Shown: positions 51,126-59,614, numbered from the stretch's first letter. The stretch is 64,000 nucleotides of DNA from a virus (IMGVR_UViG_3300030117_001894:1-64000); one strand, 5' to 3'. The notes: a model not told the origin generated them from the letters alone. Made by a program: numbers and translations.

Positions 51126-51364
51126 TAGTGCACCTCCTTAGGTGGGTCGGAAAACTCAACTAGACCTTTTTCTTCTAGGTAATTTTTCCAGAACATTAAA
51201 ATTAATGATTGATCGGTAATACCGTGTAGTTCTTGACAGCCTTGAGCAATCATCGTATCGCGTATGAGAGAAGCTAACTCATCGTTAGCTCCCTCAAACA
51301 GTGCTGACCAGACCATGGCTAAAACTTCACCATCAACTAAATATGATTTAGGGTCTTTCGGCAT
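51125..51364 (-). CDS. 79-aa hypothetical early protein
   Basis: Helical; VLAMVWSALFEGANDELASL and MFWKNYLEEKGLVEFSDPPK. One-base overlaps on both sides place it in the P9 operon. Not recognised. Confidence 0.65.
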   Translation of the reverse strand: MPKDPKSYLVDGEVLAMVWSALFEGANDELASLIRDTMIAQGCQELHGITDQSLILMFWKNYLEEKGLVEFSDPPKEVH

Positions 51365-52398
51365 TATGCAGCCTCCGCATACTTCACAGCTAAATCTAGA
51401 GCTTTGGCTTTACGATTAGCCGCAGCACCAAACCACGAGCTGTGTAGAGCGTTGCCTTCGGTTACAGACTCACGTAAATGGTCTTCAACGTAGGTGATTG
51501 CGTTTAATGCACCCCACCACGTACCTTTAGCAGACTTCAGATTTGCACCTGGAGACTGTTCTAGAGCGTCAACTGCAAGAAGTGGAAACTTGTTAAATTT
51601 CTCAACAAGAGGTTCTTGCATACCTATCAACTTACCTTCAGCTTTAAGCTGTTGGTCGTGTTTATAAGCGGCAATCATATCAGGTTGATAAATTTCACCA
51701 ACATACTCAAGGAACTGAGAATGTTTAGCTTTCTTCTTAGAGAGTAAATTTGCAGCTTCTCTAAACTCTGTCATACGTTCAGCAGATAGCCCTAGAGCTT
51801 CTTCTGCGATCTGTATAACATCGTCATCGAATGCTTTAACGTGTGGCATACGGAAAGACGCTGTGCCACCGTGTTGTAAAGCCATCGTTAAAGTGTTGTT
51901 GCAAACAACTCTAATAGGTGTTAACTTAATGGTCATTGCTCGACCAACTATGTGAGGTTGGTTAATAAGCAAATACCCTTTAATAAGGTCGTCACCCGCT
52001 AATTCGAAGTCTTCTGAGATTTTAGCTAAACCCCAAATTTCTCCACCGTCTTTCAAACTACCTGCGGTTTCCATGGTCATATGACCAGCATCCGTAAAGC
52101 GTTTAAAGAATTTGAATACGTCTTCATTCTGTATAGGGACATAGTCTCTACCACAATGCGATAGTATTCGGTTATCGCTATCTCGAACAACGTGGAAGGT
52201 ATTTTCCGCTTGGATAAGACCTACATCGTCACTCCATTCAGGAGCGTCTATAGTATAACTAGGACGTTTGCTAACTGTCCAGTCTAACTGAGCCGCTTTC
52301 TGCATTTCAGATGGTTTAAGATTTGAATCCACCTCAACACCTAATCCGTGCCAAGGTACATCCCCCGTCCAAGCCATCGTTTCTACTTGGTGTGCCAT
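51364..52398 (-). CDS. DUF932 protein
   Basis: 344 aa from MAHQVETMAWTGDVPWHGLG (AGAAAGGAGAAAA upstream). This opening, GRDYVPIQNEDVFKFFKRF, LTPIRVVCNNTLTMAL and the C-terminal part fit DUF932, a phage and plasmid family of unknown function often found in replication-recombination regions. Length is typical. First gene of the P9 operon, preceded by two small hairpins. Confidence 0.85.
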   Translation of the reverse strand: MAHQVETMAWTGDVPWHGLGVEVDSNLKPSEMQKAAQLDWTVSKRPSYTIDAPEWSDDVGLIQAENTFHVVRDSDNRILSHCGRDYVPIQNEDVFKFFKRFTDAGHMTMETAGSLKDGGEIWGLAKISEDFELAGDDLIKGYLLINQPHIVGRAMTIKLTPIRVVCNNTLTMALQHGGTASFRMPHVKAFDDDVIQIAEEALGLSAERMTEFREAANLLSKKKAKHSQFLEYVGEIYQPDMIAAYKHDQQLKAEGKLIGMQEPLVEKFNKFPLLAVDALEQSPGANLKSAKGTWWGALNAITYVEDHLRESVTEGNALHSSWFGAAANRKAKALDLAVKYAEAA

Positions 52399-52464
52399 AA
52401 TTTTCTCCTTTCTAATGTGCATGGCTGCACTGGTTAATCACGTAGCCTATTAGCTACCTTTACC

Positions 52465-52495
52465 ATTATAGGTACGAAAGCTACGAAAGTAAAGC
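52465..52495 (-). promoter_or_regulatory. Early promoter P9
   Basis: Minus strand GTGC-TTTACT, 17-bp spacer, TATAAT: the best match of the class. Leader hairpins GTAGC/GCTAC (52442-52457) and GTGCA/TGCAC (52417-52430). Its -35 side overlaps the stop of the nuclease gene. Confidence 0.82.
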
Positions 52496-52870
52496 ACTAA
52501 CAAGAGCATCCCAGTCGTAGGGAATCGTGAGAGTTACAAGAGCTTTTGATTTATATCCAGTCTTAACGAGGTCTTGAATTCCTGTAAGGCTGTCGATATG
52601 GTAGAGCTTGATCTCATCGTTTTTACGAGCCATAACAAATACTTGACCACCAAACGATGCACGTTTCGCTAACCACGATATTTGCATAGGTCGTAGAGTA
52701 AGAGCATTACCTGAATGTATTTCTTTGAGCTCGATCCAGAACTCTTTACCTTTGGCACAACCGTTAACGTCAGGAACACCTGCTCCTGTCATACCTGTTT
52801 CAATTCTTTGTAAATGTATTTCAGGTAGATTTGACCTTAATAAGAGCCATAAATTTTTTTCTTTCGCCAT
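52481..52870 (-). CDS. PD-(D/E)XK endonuclease / resolvase-like protein
   Basis: 129 aa. ETGMTGAGVPDVNGCAKGKE, FWIELKEIHS gives the PD...ExK core (Asp in PDV, Glu and Lys in ELK), followed by RPMQISWLAKRASFGGQVFV, typical of VRR-NUC/Holliday-junction-resolvase-like phage nucleases. It may resolve branched DNA before packaging. It overlaps the zinc-finger gene by 50 bp. Confidence 0.75.
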   Translation of the reverse strand: MAKEKNLWLLLRSNLPEIHLQRIETGMTGAGVPDVNGCAKGKEFWIELKEIHSGNALTLRPMQISWLAKRASFGGQVFVMARKNDEIKLYHIDSLTGIQDLVKTGYKSKALVTLTIPYDWDALVSALLS

Positions 52871-53519
52871 ATTTCATTTTACGATAACGTTTCATAATCG
52901 AGCTTTTTGTTAAAATAGACCAACGTTCATTAAAAGAACGATTTCTTCGATGTTTAGATATATTTGGAGGTCGCCGCCAATCAATAAGTCTCAATTTCTT
53001 TAATTTAAACGATAAAGGATCAGGTCTGTATACAGTACCGTCTGAATATCTAGGTGTTGTATGTTCTTCATGTAATACACGATTGAGCCATTGCATATCT
53101 TCTTGTACATAGGGTTCATCGGTCGCTAAATATTCTATATGCTCTAAAATATCGTTATCTATAACCGCTTCGTCATAAGCACAACAAGACCAATTTTGAT
53201 ATTTATTTGATAATATCTGTTTACGTTTGCCTGATCCATAAGTCGAATATGGGTCTTTATTTTTAGAGTACTGATGTTGTTTTTGACAATGCTTAGAACA
53301 ATAATTTAATAACCCTGATTCTTTCCTATCGAACTCTACGGAACAATATACACACGATCGAGGAATGTCTACAACGGGTTTTTTATTTTCATTATTATGA
53401 AACGTATTATTACACTCTACACTACAAAACTTTCGTCTTTGTCCGTATAAAGTTTTCGAACATACCCTACACTCTCCGTTGTTCGGTATTTCTATTTGTG
53501 TATTACTTGCTAAAAACAT
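52821..53519 (-). CDS. Cys-rich zinc-binding protein
   Basis: 232 aa. Two treble-clef-like zinc sites: CRVC...FCSVEC (residues 18-36) and CVYC...YCSKHC (56-79), then a basic C-terminal half (SKHRRNRSFNERWSILTKSS). It could be an HNH-like or DNA-binding protein, but no HNH triad is clear. Promoter P10 lies so close that the mRNA would be nearly leaderless. Confidence 0.65.
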   Translation of the reverse strand: MFLASNTQIEIPNNGECRVCSKTLYGQRRKFCSVECNNTFHNNENKKPVVDIPRSCVYCSVEFDRKESGLLNYCSKHCQKQHQYSKNKDPYSTYGSGKRKQILSNKYQNWSCCAYDEAVIDNDILEHIEYLATDEPYVQEDMQWLNRVLHEEHTTPRYSDGTVYRPDPLSFKLKKLRLIDWRRPPNISKHRRNRSFNERWSILTKSSIMKRYRKMKYGERKKFMALIKVKST

Positions 53520-53527
53520 ATACCTTA

Positions 53528-53558
53528 AATATAAAAGGCAAAGTTTAGAAAGTAAAGC
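53528..53558 (-). promoter_or_regulatory. Early promoter P10
   Basis: Minus strand GTGC-TTTACT, 17-bp spacer, TATATT. The -10 ends only 8 bp from the ATG at 53519, so the transcript would start within a few bases of the codon. Confidence 0.75.
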
Positions 53559-53564
53559 ACTGTC

Positions 53565-53909
53565 TTAGCCTGACCAATCCCACCCAGTATGAGGGGCTGT
53601 TTTTTGATTATTAGCAATAAGCTTTATATCTCGTTCTTTTAACCAGTCGTCGAAAGCACGTTTAGTCTGATCAAGGTCCTGGTACAACGTTTTAAATTCA
53701 GACCATTTGTTCCGAGCAATTTGTGTACCATAGTAATAATCACCTTCACCGAGTTTACAGCGTGTAATAATCTGCCACACACGTTGTTTGGTTAAATTAT
53801 GCTCTTTACCCATTTGTTCTAGAGTAGTAGAGCTGTTAATCCATTGTTGGTACATTTGTCTGTACTTAATGGAGTATTCTTTAGCTTTTTCTTGTGAGAT
53901 ACCTTTCAT
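53565..53909 (-). CDS. Helix-turn-helix protein
   Basis: 114 aa from MKGISQEKAK, which overlaps the polymerase stop (ATGA). TLEQMGKEHNLTKQRVWQII resembles a sigma-factor region 4 type HTH. C-terminal region contains ARNKWSEFKTLYQDLDQTKR. A regulator of phage or host transcription is plausible; not proven. Confidence 0.65.
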   Translation of the reverse strand: MKGISQEKAKEYSIKYRQMYQQWINSSTTLEQMGKEHNLTKQRVWQIITRCKLGEGDYYYGTQIARNKWSEFKTLYQDLDQTKRAFDDWLKERDIKLIANNQKTAPHTGWDWSG

Positions 53910-55771
53910 TTTATTTCCTTTGTTTCGCCCCATGAACTTCCGAGTTCCTTATCCACTAGCAGGGGTACTGCAAGTTCTACACAAGTTTCCATTATTTCTG
54001 CAATCTTGTCAGCTTGTTCAGTGTTCTCTACCGAGATATCAACCTCATCGTGGACTTGTAGGTGAGGAACAATTCCTTCCTCCCACAGACCGAGCATTGC
54101 TAACTTCGTCATGTCAGCAGCCGATCCTTGAATCAACCGATTCAGAGCCTTGTATGTATATGATCTTTTTAAATTATCACCGTATTTTTCCTGTGCTTCT
54201 TCGTACGGTAGAGGTAGAGTGCGTTCATATCTATCTTCCCATAGATTAAACCTACAGCGTCTACCAGCAAACGTTCGTATATAGCCACGTTCCATGGCTA
54301 CTCTTGCACACTGATCTTGTAACCCTCGTATAAAGGGAACTTTATTATGATACTGCTGAAATAACCCCTCAGCTTCCGTATCGTCTATCCCTAGCTCTTT
54401 AATAAGCTTTTCTTTACCCATCCCATAGCTAAGTCCTAAGTTAATCGTCTTAGCCTGTTTACGCGGTATATTAGCCATATCTGCAACGATTTGGTGGAAG
54501 TCCGCGTTCTTTTCTGTATACTCTGTCACAGCCTCTTTAGCCCCTGCTAAGTTCATTCGATCAGCGTAATGAACGGTAAGCCTTGGCTCTTGTTGTGAGT
54601 AATCGAATATACCCCACTGACAATCTTCCTCTGGAATAAACAAAGAGCGTATTAAATTACCGATCTCTGGATCTCTTGCAGGAACTTGTTGTAGATTAGG
54701 ATTACTATAACTAAATCGACCACTAACCGTGCCTCCACGATCGTTACGCATAGCATGAGCTTCTGCGTGTATACGACCATTGAAACAGTGATCTTTAATC
54801 ATCTTATCGATGAAAGTAGTTCTAGCTTTATTAAGTTTCCTTGCTCGAACAATAAGTTGTGGTAACTCGTGTTCGTGTCCTTCTAACCAGTCTTTTTGAA
54901 AACTAGCCATACCTTTTGCTGTTCTAGGAAACCATATCTTGTTCTTTTCAAAGATAGCTTCTAACGATGCATTAGCCCATAAACTAACTTCTGCACCGTA
55001 TTTACGTTTAATCTCAACCTGTAACTTTTGTTCTTCGATCGATAACTTTTTACTAACGTCGTCAGCTTTTTGTTCATCGATTCTAACCCCTCTCCACCGC
55101 ATTTCTAACAATAGAGGAATAAGTCGGCATTCCATGTCGAGTATCTTTTCTAACCCTTGTTCTTGAACTTCGATCTTTAATTTTTGCCAAAGTTTTAGAG
55201 TTAGTGCTGCATCTTGCTCACCGTAAGGTCCAACGAACTTAGACGGTAGTTTATACATTTCTGATTTAGGATTTACCCCAAACGATAGAGCAGCGTTTTG
55301 TAATAACGATTCATCTTTCTTTTCGTTACAGTAAAACTCACCGAGGTTATCTAAAGAATAAGAATACCTATTCTCGTTTACTAAGGGAGCCGCTACGATC
55401 GTATCTAATATTTTACCGCCTACGTGTACGCCTTCTCTACGGAGCCACCCTACGTCGTATAAGGCGTTATGAAATATAACGTCTCGTTTTTCCGATGCTA
55501 GAGTGTTTTTTAACCAACGTAATACAATATCTTCGTCAAGATTACCTCCGCCAGCATGACGGATCGGGAAGTAACCCTTCCAACCCTCTGTTGCAACACC
55601 AATACCCACGATATGCCCACGACCTGTAGCCCATCCTGGACCACAAGTCATGAGATGTGGATCGTAAGTTTCTAAATCTACTGCGATCGTTTCTGTCTCA
55701 GAAAACTGAGGAAAAACTTCTGGAATAGACCAATCACTTGTTGGAGCGAACATAGGGGCTTGTAAAGTCAC
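53906..55771 (-). CDS. polA: Family A DNA polymerase with 3'-5' exonuclease
   Basis: 621 aa. Exonuclease: Asp32/Glu34 (VDLETYD), HNALYDVGWL with Asp106, YGEQDAAL with Asp187. Polymerase: motif A FDYSQQEPRLTVHYA (Asp390), motif B RKQAKTINLGLSYGMG (Arg437, Lys441, Tyr449), motif C LQVHDEV (His574, Asp575). The residue equal to E. coli Phe762 is Leu445. No 5'-3' exonuclease domain. This is the replicative polymerase, in one cluster with primase and helicase. Confidence 0.96.
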   Translation of the reverse strand: MTLQAPMFAPTSDWSIPEVFPQFSETETIAVDLETYDPHLMTCGPGWATGRGHIVGIGVATEGWKGYFPIRHAGGGNLDEDIVLRWLKNTLASEKRDVIFHNALYDVGWLRREGVHVGGKILDTIVAAPLVNENRYSYSLDNLGEFYCNEKKDESLLQNAALSFGVNPKSEMYKLPSKFVGPYGEQDAALTLKLWQKLKIEVQEQGLEKILDMECRLIPLLLEMRWRGVRIDEQKADDVSKKLSIEEQKLQVEIKRKYGAEVSLWANASLEAIFEKNKIWFPRTAKGMASFQKDWLEGHEHELPQLIVRARKLNKARTTFIDKMIKDHCFNGRIHAEAHAMRNDRGGTVSGRFSYSNPNLQQVPARDPEIGNLIRSLFIPEEDCQWGIFDYSQQEPRLTVHYADRMNLAGAKEAVTEYTEKNADFHQIVADMANIPRKQAKTINLGLSYGMGKEKLIKELGIDDTEAEGLFQQYHNKVPFIRGLQDQCARVAMERGYIRTFAGRRCRFNLWEDRYERTLPLPYEEAQEKYGDNLKRSYTYKALNRLIQGSAADMTKLAMLGLWEEGIVPHLQVHDEVDISVENTEQADKIAEIMETCVELAVPLLVDKELGSSWGETKEIK

Positions 55772-56124
55772 TTCTTCTTTTTAATCCTCGTGACTTTAGT
55801 TTTCTTAGCTTTTGGCTTTTTTGCAGAAGCTTTTTTCTTAGGAGCTTTTCCACCCACCCAAGCTTCGTTAACATCTGGAGTAGACTTATCATCTGCCTTA
55901 TATGTTCCCTTTTTCGTTCTAGCTCGTTTAGGAGCTTCTTTTACAGCTTCATAGATTTTCCCTGCTTTAATTTCGTCATCAAACTTCTTTAAAACAACTT
56001 CAGCATCTTTGATTGCTTTTTCTAGAACTTTTTCCTTTACACCTTTTTTAGGTTGTAGTTCTTCTTTTGGTAAAGGCTTGAAAAAGTTTAATACTTTTGT
56101 CAACCAACTATCTGTATTACTCAT
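55768..56124 (-). CDS. Lys-rich basic protein
   Basis: 118 aa. Residues 1-60 are helical (KEKVLEKAIKDAEVVLKKFD); the C-terminal 35 residues are nearly all Lys/Ala (KKKASAKKPKAKKTKVTRIK). Histone-H1-like tail suggests DNA binding. It overlaps polA by 4 bp, so it is co-expressed with replication. Confidence 0.65.
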   Translation of the reverse strand: MSNTDSWLTKVLNFFKPLPKEELQPKKGVKEKVLEKAIKDAEVVLKKFDDEIKAGKIYEAVKEAPKRARTKKGTYKADDKSTPDVNEAWVGGKAPKKKASAKKPKAKKTKVTRIKKKK

Positions 56125-56474
56125 TAGTAATCCTCCTTGCCGTCTTCTGCGGCATAATTAACATCGTCAGCTTCAACGCTAACCTCATTAGTACTAGCTA
56201 AAATAAATTCTTCAACTAATAATAAATATCTACGTAAGTCTCGAATATCATCGAGTAGACCTGCTTCGCCTTTGTAGACTTCACCTGCCTCGAATACATC
56301 CCACCCGTGCTTTTCAGACTGGTGTTCTATACGATCGAACTTACGTGCCAACATCATAAAAGCACCGACACCTCCACGACGTCTCCAAGAATCACCGTAC
56401 GAAGTCTCTGCTCGTTTAAGAGCTTCAAGATCGTTTTGGGCAATTTCTTTCATCTTTTCCCATTTATTGCTCAT
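56124..56474 (-). CDS. Nucleotide-metabolism-like protein (DUF1599/Nmad1-like)
   Basis: 116 aa from MSNKWEKMKEIA, with TAGGAGAAAA upstream; the longer frame overlaps the TS gene. RAETSYGDSWRRRGGVGAFM followed by MLARKFDRIEHQSEKHGWDV and DIRDLRRYLLLVEEF recalls the all-helical DUF1599-type family linked to nucleotide modification. It sits next to the TS homologue, which agrees. Family call is tentative. Confidence 0.6.
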   Translation of the reverse strand: MSNKWEKMKEIAQNDLEALKRAETSYGDSWRRRGGVGAFMMLARKFDRIEHQSEKHGWDVFEAGEVYKGEAGLLDDIRDLRRYLLLVEEFILASTNEVSVEADDVNYAAEDGKEDY

Positions 56475-57559
56475 TTGTTTTCTCCTATATCCGCATTGTT
56501 TAAAGTATAGGCAGTGTCTCGTTTGCGGATCCATTCAAAACACGCCTCCATCCAATCGAGAGCTTTAATAGACTGTACTTCTCGATATGAATTCAAATAA
56601 TCTCTTTCTTTATGATAATAAAATGCTTTTAACATAGGGATTGCTATGTCTGGGAAAATACGATTATCCCATTCAATATCATCTGTTCTTTTTAAAATTT
56701 CTTTTGCGTCATATCTAAAAGAATCAAAATAATCGAAAAAGAACCGTAACTCTCTATTAAAAGAATCAACCTCATTAATTAAGGGCATGGGTTCATAATC
56801 AATAAGATCATAATGATTTTTCTGATGTCTATAAGTATAGACATCTAGTTCCATTTCTTTTACCTTCTTCCACACTGGTGTATTAGGGTAGATATGAAAA
56901 CTATCACTAATTTGAGTATAGTCCCCCATAGAGAGATTTAAATGTTGAGCCATGTATTCTTGTAACATAGACATATGCACTACGTTCGCACCATAAGCCC
57001 CCCAAAGCATATCGTTAGAACGATTACAAACGGTCATACATAACTTACCATCACGTACCTTAAAATAAATATTCGTATTACAAGGTACATCCTTACGTTC
57101 TTTTTTCTTATTACAAGCTCTCGCTAAATCTTCCTTAGGATCCCACATCTGTAAAACTGCTCGTCTTTCGTAAGGGTTTTCTTTTAACAAACGAATCAAT
57201 GTAGCTAACTGATCTTTTTTCCAATAACTTCTCCATCGCCAACCATACGCCCCCCATAAAGTTTCACCGTCGTCAGAAAAATCTTCCATCGACTTAACAA
57301 AATAAGTTAGTGGTTCTAGGTCGTTATGACCATCAAGCATCCATAATCCTTCTATAAAATGAAAAAATGGATTAGCATCTCTTTGTTTTATTAAACAAAC
57401 TCTTTCCCACGGTTTTTTGTATACCGTAGTTACAGGTGTATTGGCTTCATACGTTATACCATTACGACTTTCCTGTATTCTGTATTCGGTAGAATCTTGA
57501 AATAAATCGATACCTCTTTCTAACGCGTCGTTTACGTTTCTTGCATTAATTACTTTCAT
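56471..57559 (-). CDS. Thymidylate synthase / dUMP hydroxymethylase family enzyme
   Basis: 362 aa. Catalytic Cys160 in DVPCNTNIYF; phosphate and base site CNRSNDMLWGAYGANVVHMS (Arg180, Ser181, Asp183, Asn192), DSFHIYPNTPVW (His222, Tyr224). Asn192, at the position that is Asp in dCMP hydroxymethylases, points to dUMP as substrate. Longer than ThyA because of N-terminal and C-terminal insertions. Phage members make dTMP or 5-hydroxymethyl-dUMP; sequence alone cannot decide, but the hypermodification-type neighbour at 57770 favours the latter. Confidence 0.85.
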   Translation of the reverse strand: MKVINARNVNDALERGIDLFQDSTEYRIQESRNGITYEANTPVTTVYKKPWERVCLIKQRDANPFFHFIEGLWMLDGHNDLEPLTYFVKSMEDFSDDGETLWGAYGWRWRSYWKKDQLATLIRLLKENPYERRAVLQMWDPKEDLARACNKKKERKDVPCNTNIYFKVRDGKLCMTVCNRSNDMLWGAYGANVVHMSMLQEYMAQHLNLSMGDYTQISDSFHIYPNTPVWKKVKEMELDVYTYRHQKNHYDLIDYEPMPLINEVDSFNRELRFFFDYFDSFRYDAKEILKRTDDIEWDNRIFPDIAIPMLKAFYYHKERDYLNSYREVQSIKALDWMEACFEWIRKRDTAYTLNNADIGENK

Positions 57560-57777
57560 AACGTATCTTGATAAGCTCCTACGATTACACTGATGACATA
57601 ACTTATATCATCCTCACTTAACACTGGAATTTTTCTTTTAATAAAAGCTATCGCAAGTCGTTCATTTGCGGGTACTTTTAGAAAGAAAGATACTTCCAAA
57701 AACTGTGTGTAATATATATCTATTTCGTCACCATAGTCTTGCAATAAATCTATTGCGTGATCACTCATTTTACCCAT
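57556..57777 (-). CDS. 73-aa hypothetical protein
   Basis: Helical and acidic (MSDHAIDLLQDYGDEIDIYY, ERLAIAFIKRKIPVLSEDDI). Overlaps genes on both sides by 4-8 bp, locked between the TS-like and hypermodification-type genes. Possibly a small partner of either. Not recognised. Confidence 0.65.
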   Translation of the reverse strand: MGKMSDHAIDLLQDYGDEIDIYYTQFLEVSFFLKVPANERLAIAFIKRKIPVLSEDDISYVISVIVGAYQDTL

Positions 57778-58699
57778 ATTTACTTTCTCCTATTGTATTT
57801 AGATCTTCGATAATTGGAAGATCATTATGTTTATACACCGATCGTGTTCTCCCCTCGTTCTTATATATTCGAGAGTATTTATCGAACTCACATAAACCCC
57901 CTTCGATCTCTCGCATTTCATAATTAGCACCGTTTCTAAAAATTATTGAAGGAGCTAATATTTTCTTTACTTGTTCAAATAGGTCTTGCATTTCCTCACA
58001 CCACGGATGACTTTTACGACAATAATCTAACGGTCTTCCTGTAAGACGATTAAGTCCTCGCATAGCTCCTGGACCTGCATTAGCCCACGTCATAATATCG
58101 TTAGCGTTCTCTAACAAATACGTATGCCTTAAATCAGTAACAACTTCGTACGCCATAAATGGACCCATGTATGGATAATCTCTAAGAATTAACCACGTTG
58201 CTTCTAAGGAAGATTCACCTTTTGCTAACTTTTCATGCATTCTGGCTAAAATAGATTCTTTAGCTTTCCAAATATGAGATACACATTCAGCAACTCCTGT
58301 TACTTTATCCATACCGTTTGGTGTTTTAATAATGTAAGCACCCGTGATCCATTTAGTTTGTTTAGTTATTTCATAAATAGCTTTCTTTCTATTCCATTTA
58401 CGTAATAGATTATGATCGATTAAAGTTCTCCCTGTTTCTATTAAATTAAACCAACGGAATATAATCGTAGCCATAAGAACGTCTTCTTCGTTTCGCATAG
58501 GCTCTCTTATATGTGTTCTAAACCAACGTGTTGTACGATCATCTTCTCTAAACACTTGGCAAAACTTGAACTCCTGCAGAATCGGATCGTCAGTCCAGGG
58601 AGGGGAAAGAACTGCAGATTCTTTTTTGATACGTATTGACTCACGTTCAGTTTGCCAATAGCAATAACGATCCAACTCTGCGGGAATAAACTTAGTCAT
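57770..58699 (-). CDS. DNA base hypermodification protein (HMUDK-helical / aGPT-Pplase type)
   Basis: 309 aa. ESIRIKKES, then PPWTDDPILQEFKFCQVFRE, DDRTTRW (34-59) is the hallmark opening of the 5-hmdU DNA kinase helical / alpha-glutamyl-putrescinyl-thymine pyrophosphorylase family. A helix-hairpin-helix-like YPYMGPFMAYEVVTDLRHTY (175-194) and AGPGAMRGL (208-216) follow, as in that DNA-glycosylase-like fold. The family acts in making hypermodified thymines from 5-hydroxymethyluracil in DNA. No P-loop kinase is fused. Family call from memory of the motif. Confidence 0.75.
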   Translation of the reverse strand: MTKFIPAELDRYCYWQTERESIRIKKESAVLSPPWTDDPILQEFKFCQVFREDDRTTRWFRTHIREPMRNEEDVLMATIIFRWFNLIETGRTLIDHNLLRKWNRKKAIYEITKQTKWITGAYIIKTPNGMDKVTGVAECVSHIWKAKESILARMHEKLAKGESSLEATWLILRDYPYMGPFMAYEVVTDLRHTYLLENANDIMTWANAGPGAMRGLNRLTGRPLDYCRKSHPWCEEMQDLFEQVKKILAPSIIFRNGANYEMREIEGGLCEFDKYSRIYKNEGRTRSVYKHNDLPIIEDLNTIGESKYG

Positions 58700-59556
58700 T
58701 ATTTTTTACGTAACACCCATGAACAGTTATTTGCATATTCAGGATAAAACGTTGCAGCAACAACTCGTAAAAATTGTCTACCATATCTGTTTTGTAATCT
58801 ATTGAATTGTTTCGGAGTCCAACCGTCCCATTCGTGTTCGCCTTCGGCGTCTTTTTTCATAGCTTTCTTTAAATTAGGTAGCTGTATAAACGTACCTGTT
58901 ACGTCAACTATTTCGAAGTTCCTTTCTAATTCTTCTTTTAGTTCTTGGAAACCCCACTCGTATACGTGGTCTTCAGGAAGTTTATCATTAGAGCCGTCGT
59001 GGTTAGGCGTAGATACAAAAGCTAATCCATTCGGTCGCATAACCCTAGTTGCATCGTCTAACCATGCACTAATAAACTCTCTCCCCATGTGTTCAATAAC
59101 TTCTGTCGTCCAGAAAAAATCTATACTTTCATCTTCTAAATCGAACACAGGGTTTACAGTTAAATCTTGTATACGTATTTCACCGTTAAAGTTCTGAAAC
59201 CATGTAGAATCAGCCAACTCTCCACCCGCATTAGACCAAAAAGGATTTTCTAATTCACAAGCAGGGTCAATATCGTAGCCATAATACGATCTGATAATAT
59301 CTGATTTCTTTACGACATAAGCTTTATATAGATTTCTAAGCGTCCAACACTCACCGCAACCAACTTCAAACGTATCAAGAGGTCTTTCTAACCGTTTAGC
59401 TTCAGCGATACACATAGAAGCAATCTTATCGAACCGACTCATATGAGCGAGTTCATCAGGTCTCCAGTTTGCTAATACACCTGCACTAGCGATATCCATT
59501 CTAGTATTTTTACTGTCGTTTTCGTTAACAGTTAATTTCTTTCTTATTGATGACAT
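58699..59556 (-). CDS. Class I SAM-dependent methyltransferase
   Basis: 285 aa from MSSIRKKLTVNE; ATAAGGAGAAAAA fixes this start, and promoter P11 lies upstream of it. Motif I FEVGCGECWTLRNLY, acidic YGYDIDPACE, then FFWTTEVIEHMGREF and MRPNGLAFVSTPNHDG are typical of Methyltransf_11/23-type enzymes. It directly precedes the hypermodification-type gene and could act in the same pathway; substrate unknown. Confidence 0.82.
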   Translation of the reverse strand: MSSIRKKLTVNENDSKNTRMDIASAGVLANWRPDELAHMSRFDKIASMCIAEAKRLERPLDTFEVGCGECWTLRNLYKAYVVKKSDIIRSYYGYDIDPACELENPFWSNAGGELADSTWFQNFNGEIRIQDLTVNPVFDLEDESIDFFWTTEVIEHMGREFISAWLDDATRVMRPNGLAFVSTPNHDGSNDKLPEDHVYEWGFQELKEELERNFEIVDVTGTFIQLPNLKKAMKKDAEGEHEWDGWTPKQFNRLQNRYGRQFLRVVAATFYPEYANNCSWVLRKK

Positions 59557-59580
59557 ATTTTTCTCCTTATTTAATAAAAT

Positions 59581-59614
59581 ATTATCCTTTACTTTTATAT
59601 ACAAAGTAAAGTAC
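59581..59614 (-). promoter_or_regulatory. Early promoter P11
   Basis: Minus strand GTAC-TTTACT, 18-bp spacer, GATAAT, three bases after the helicase stop. It starts the methyltransferase / hypermodification / TS / polA operon. Short leader with AAGGAGAAAAA. Confidence 0.65.
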
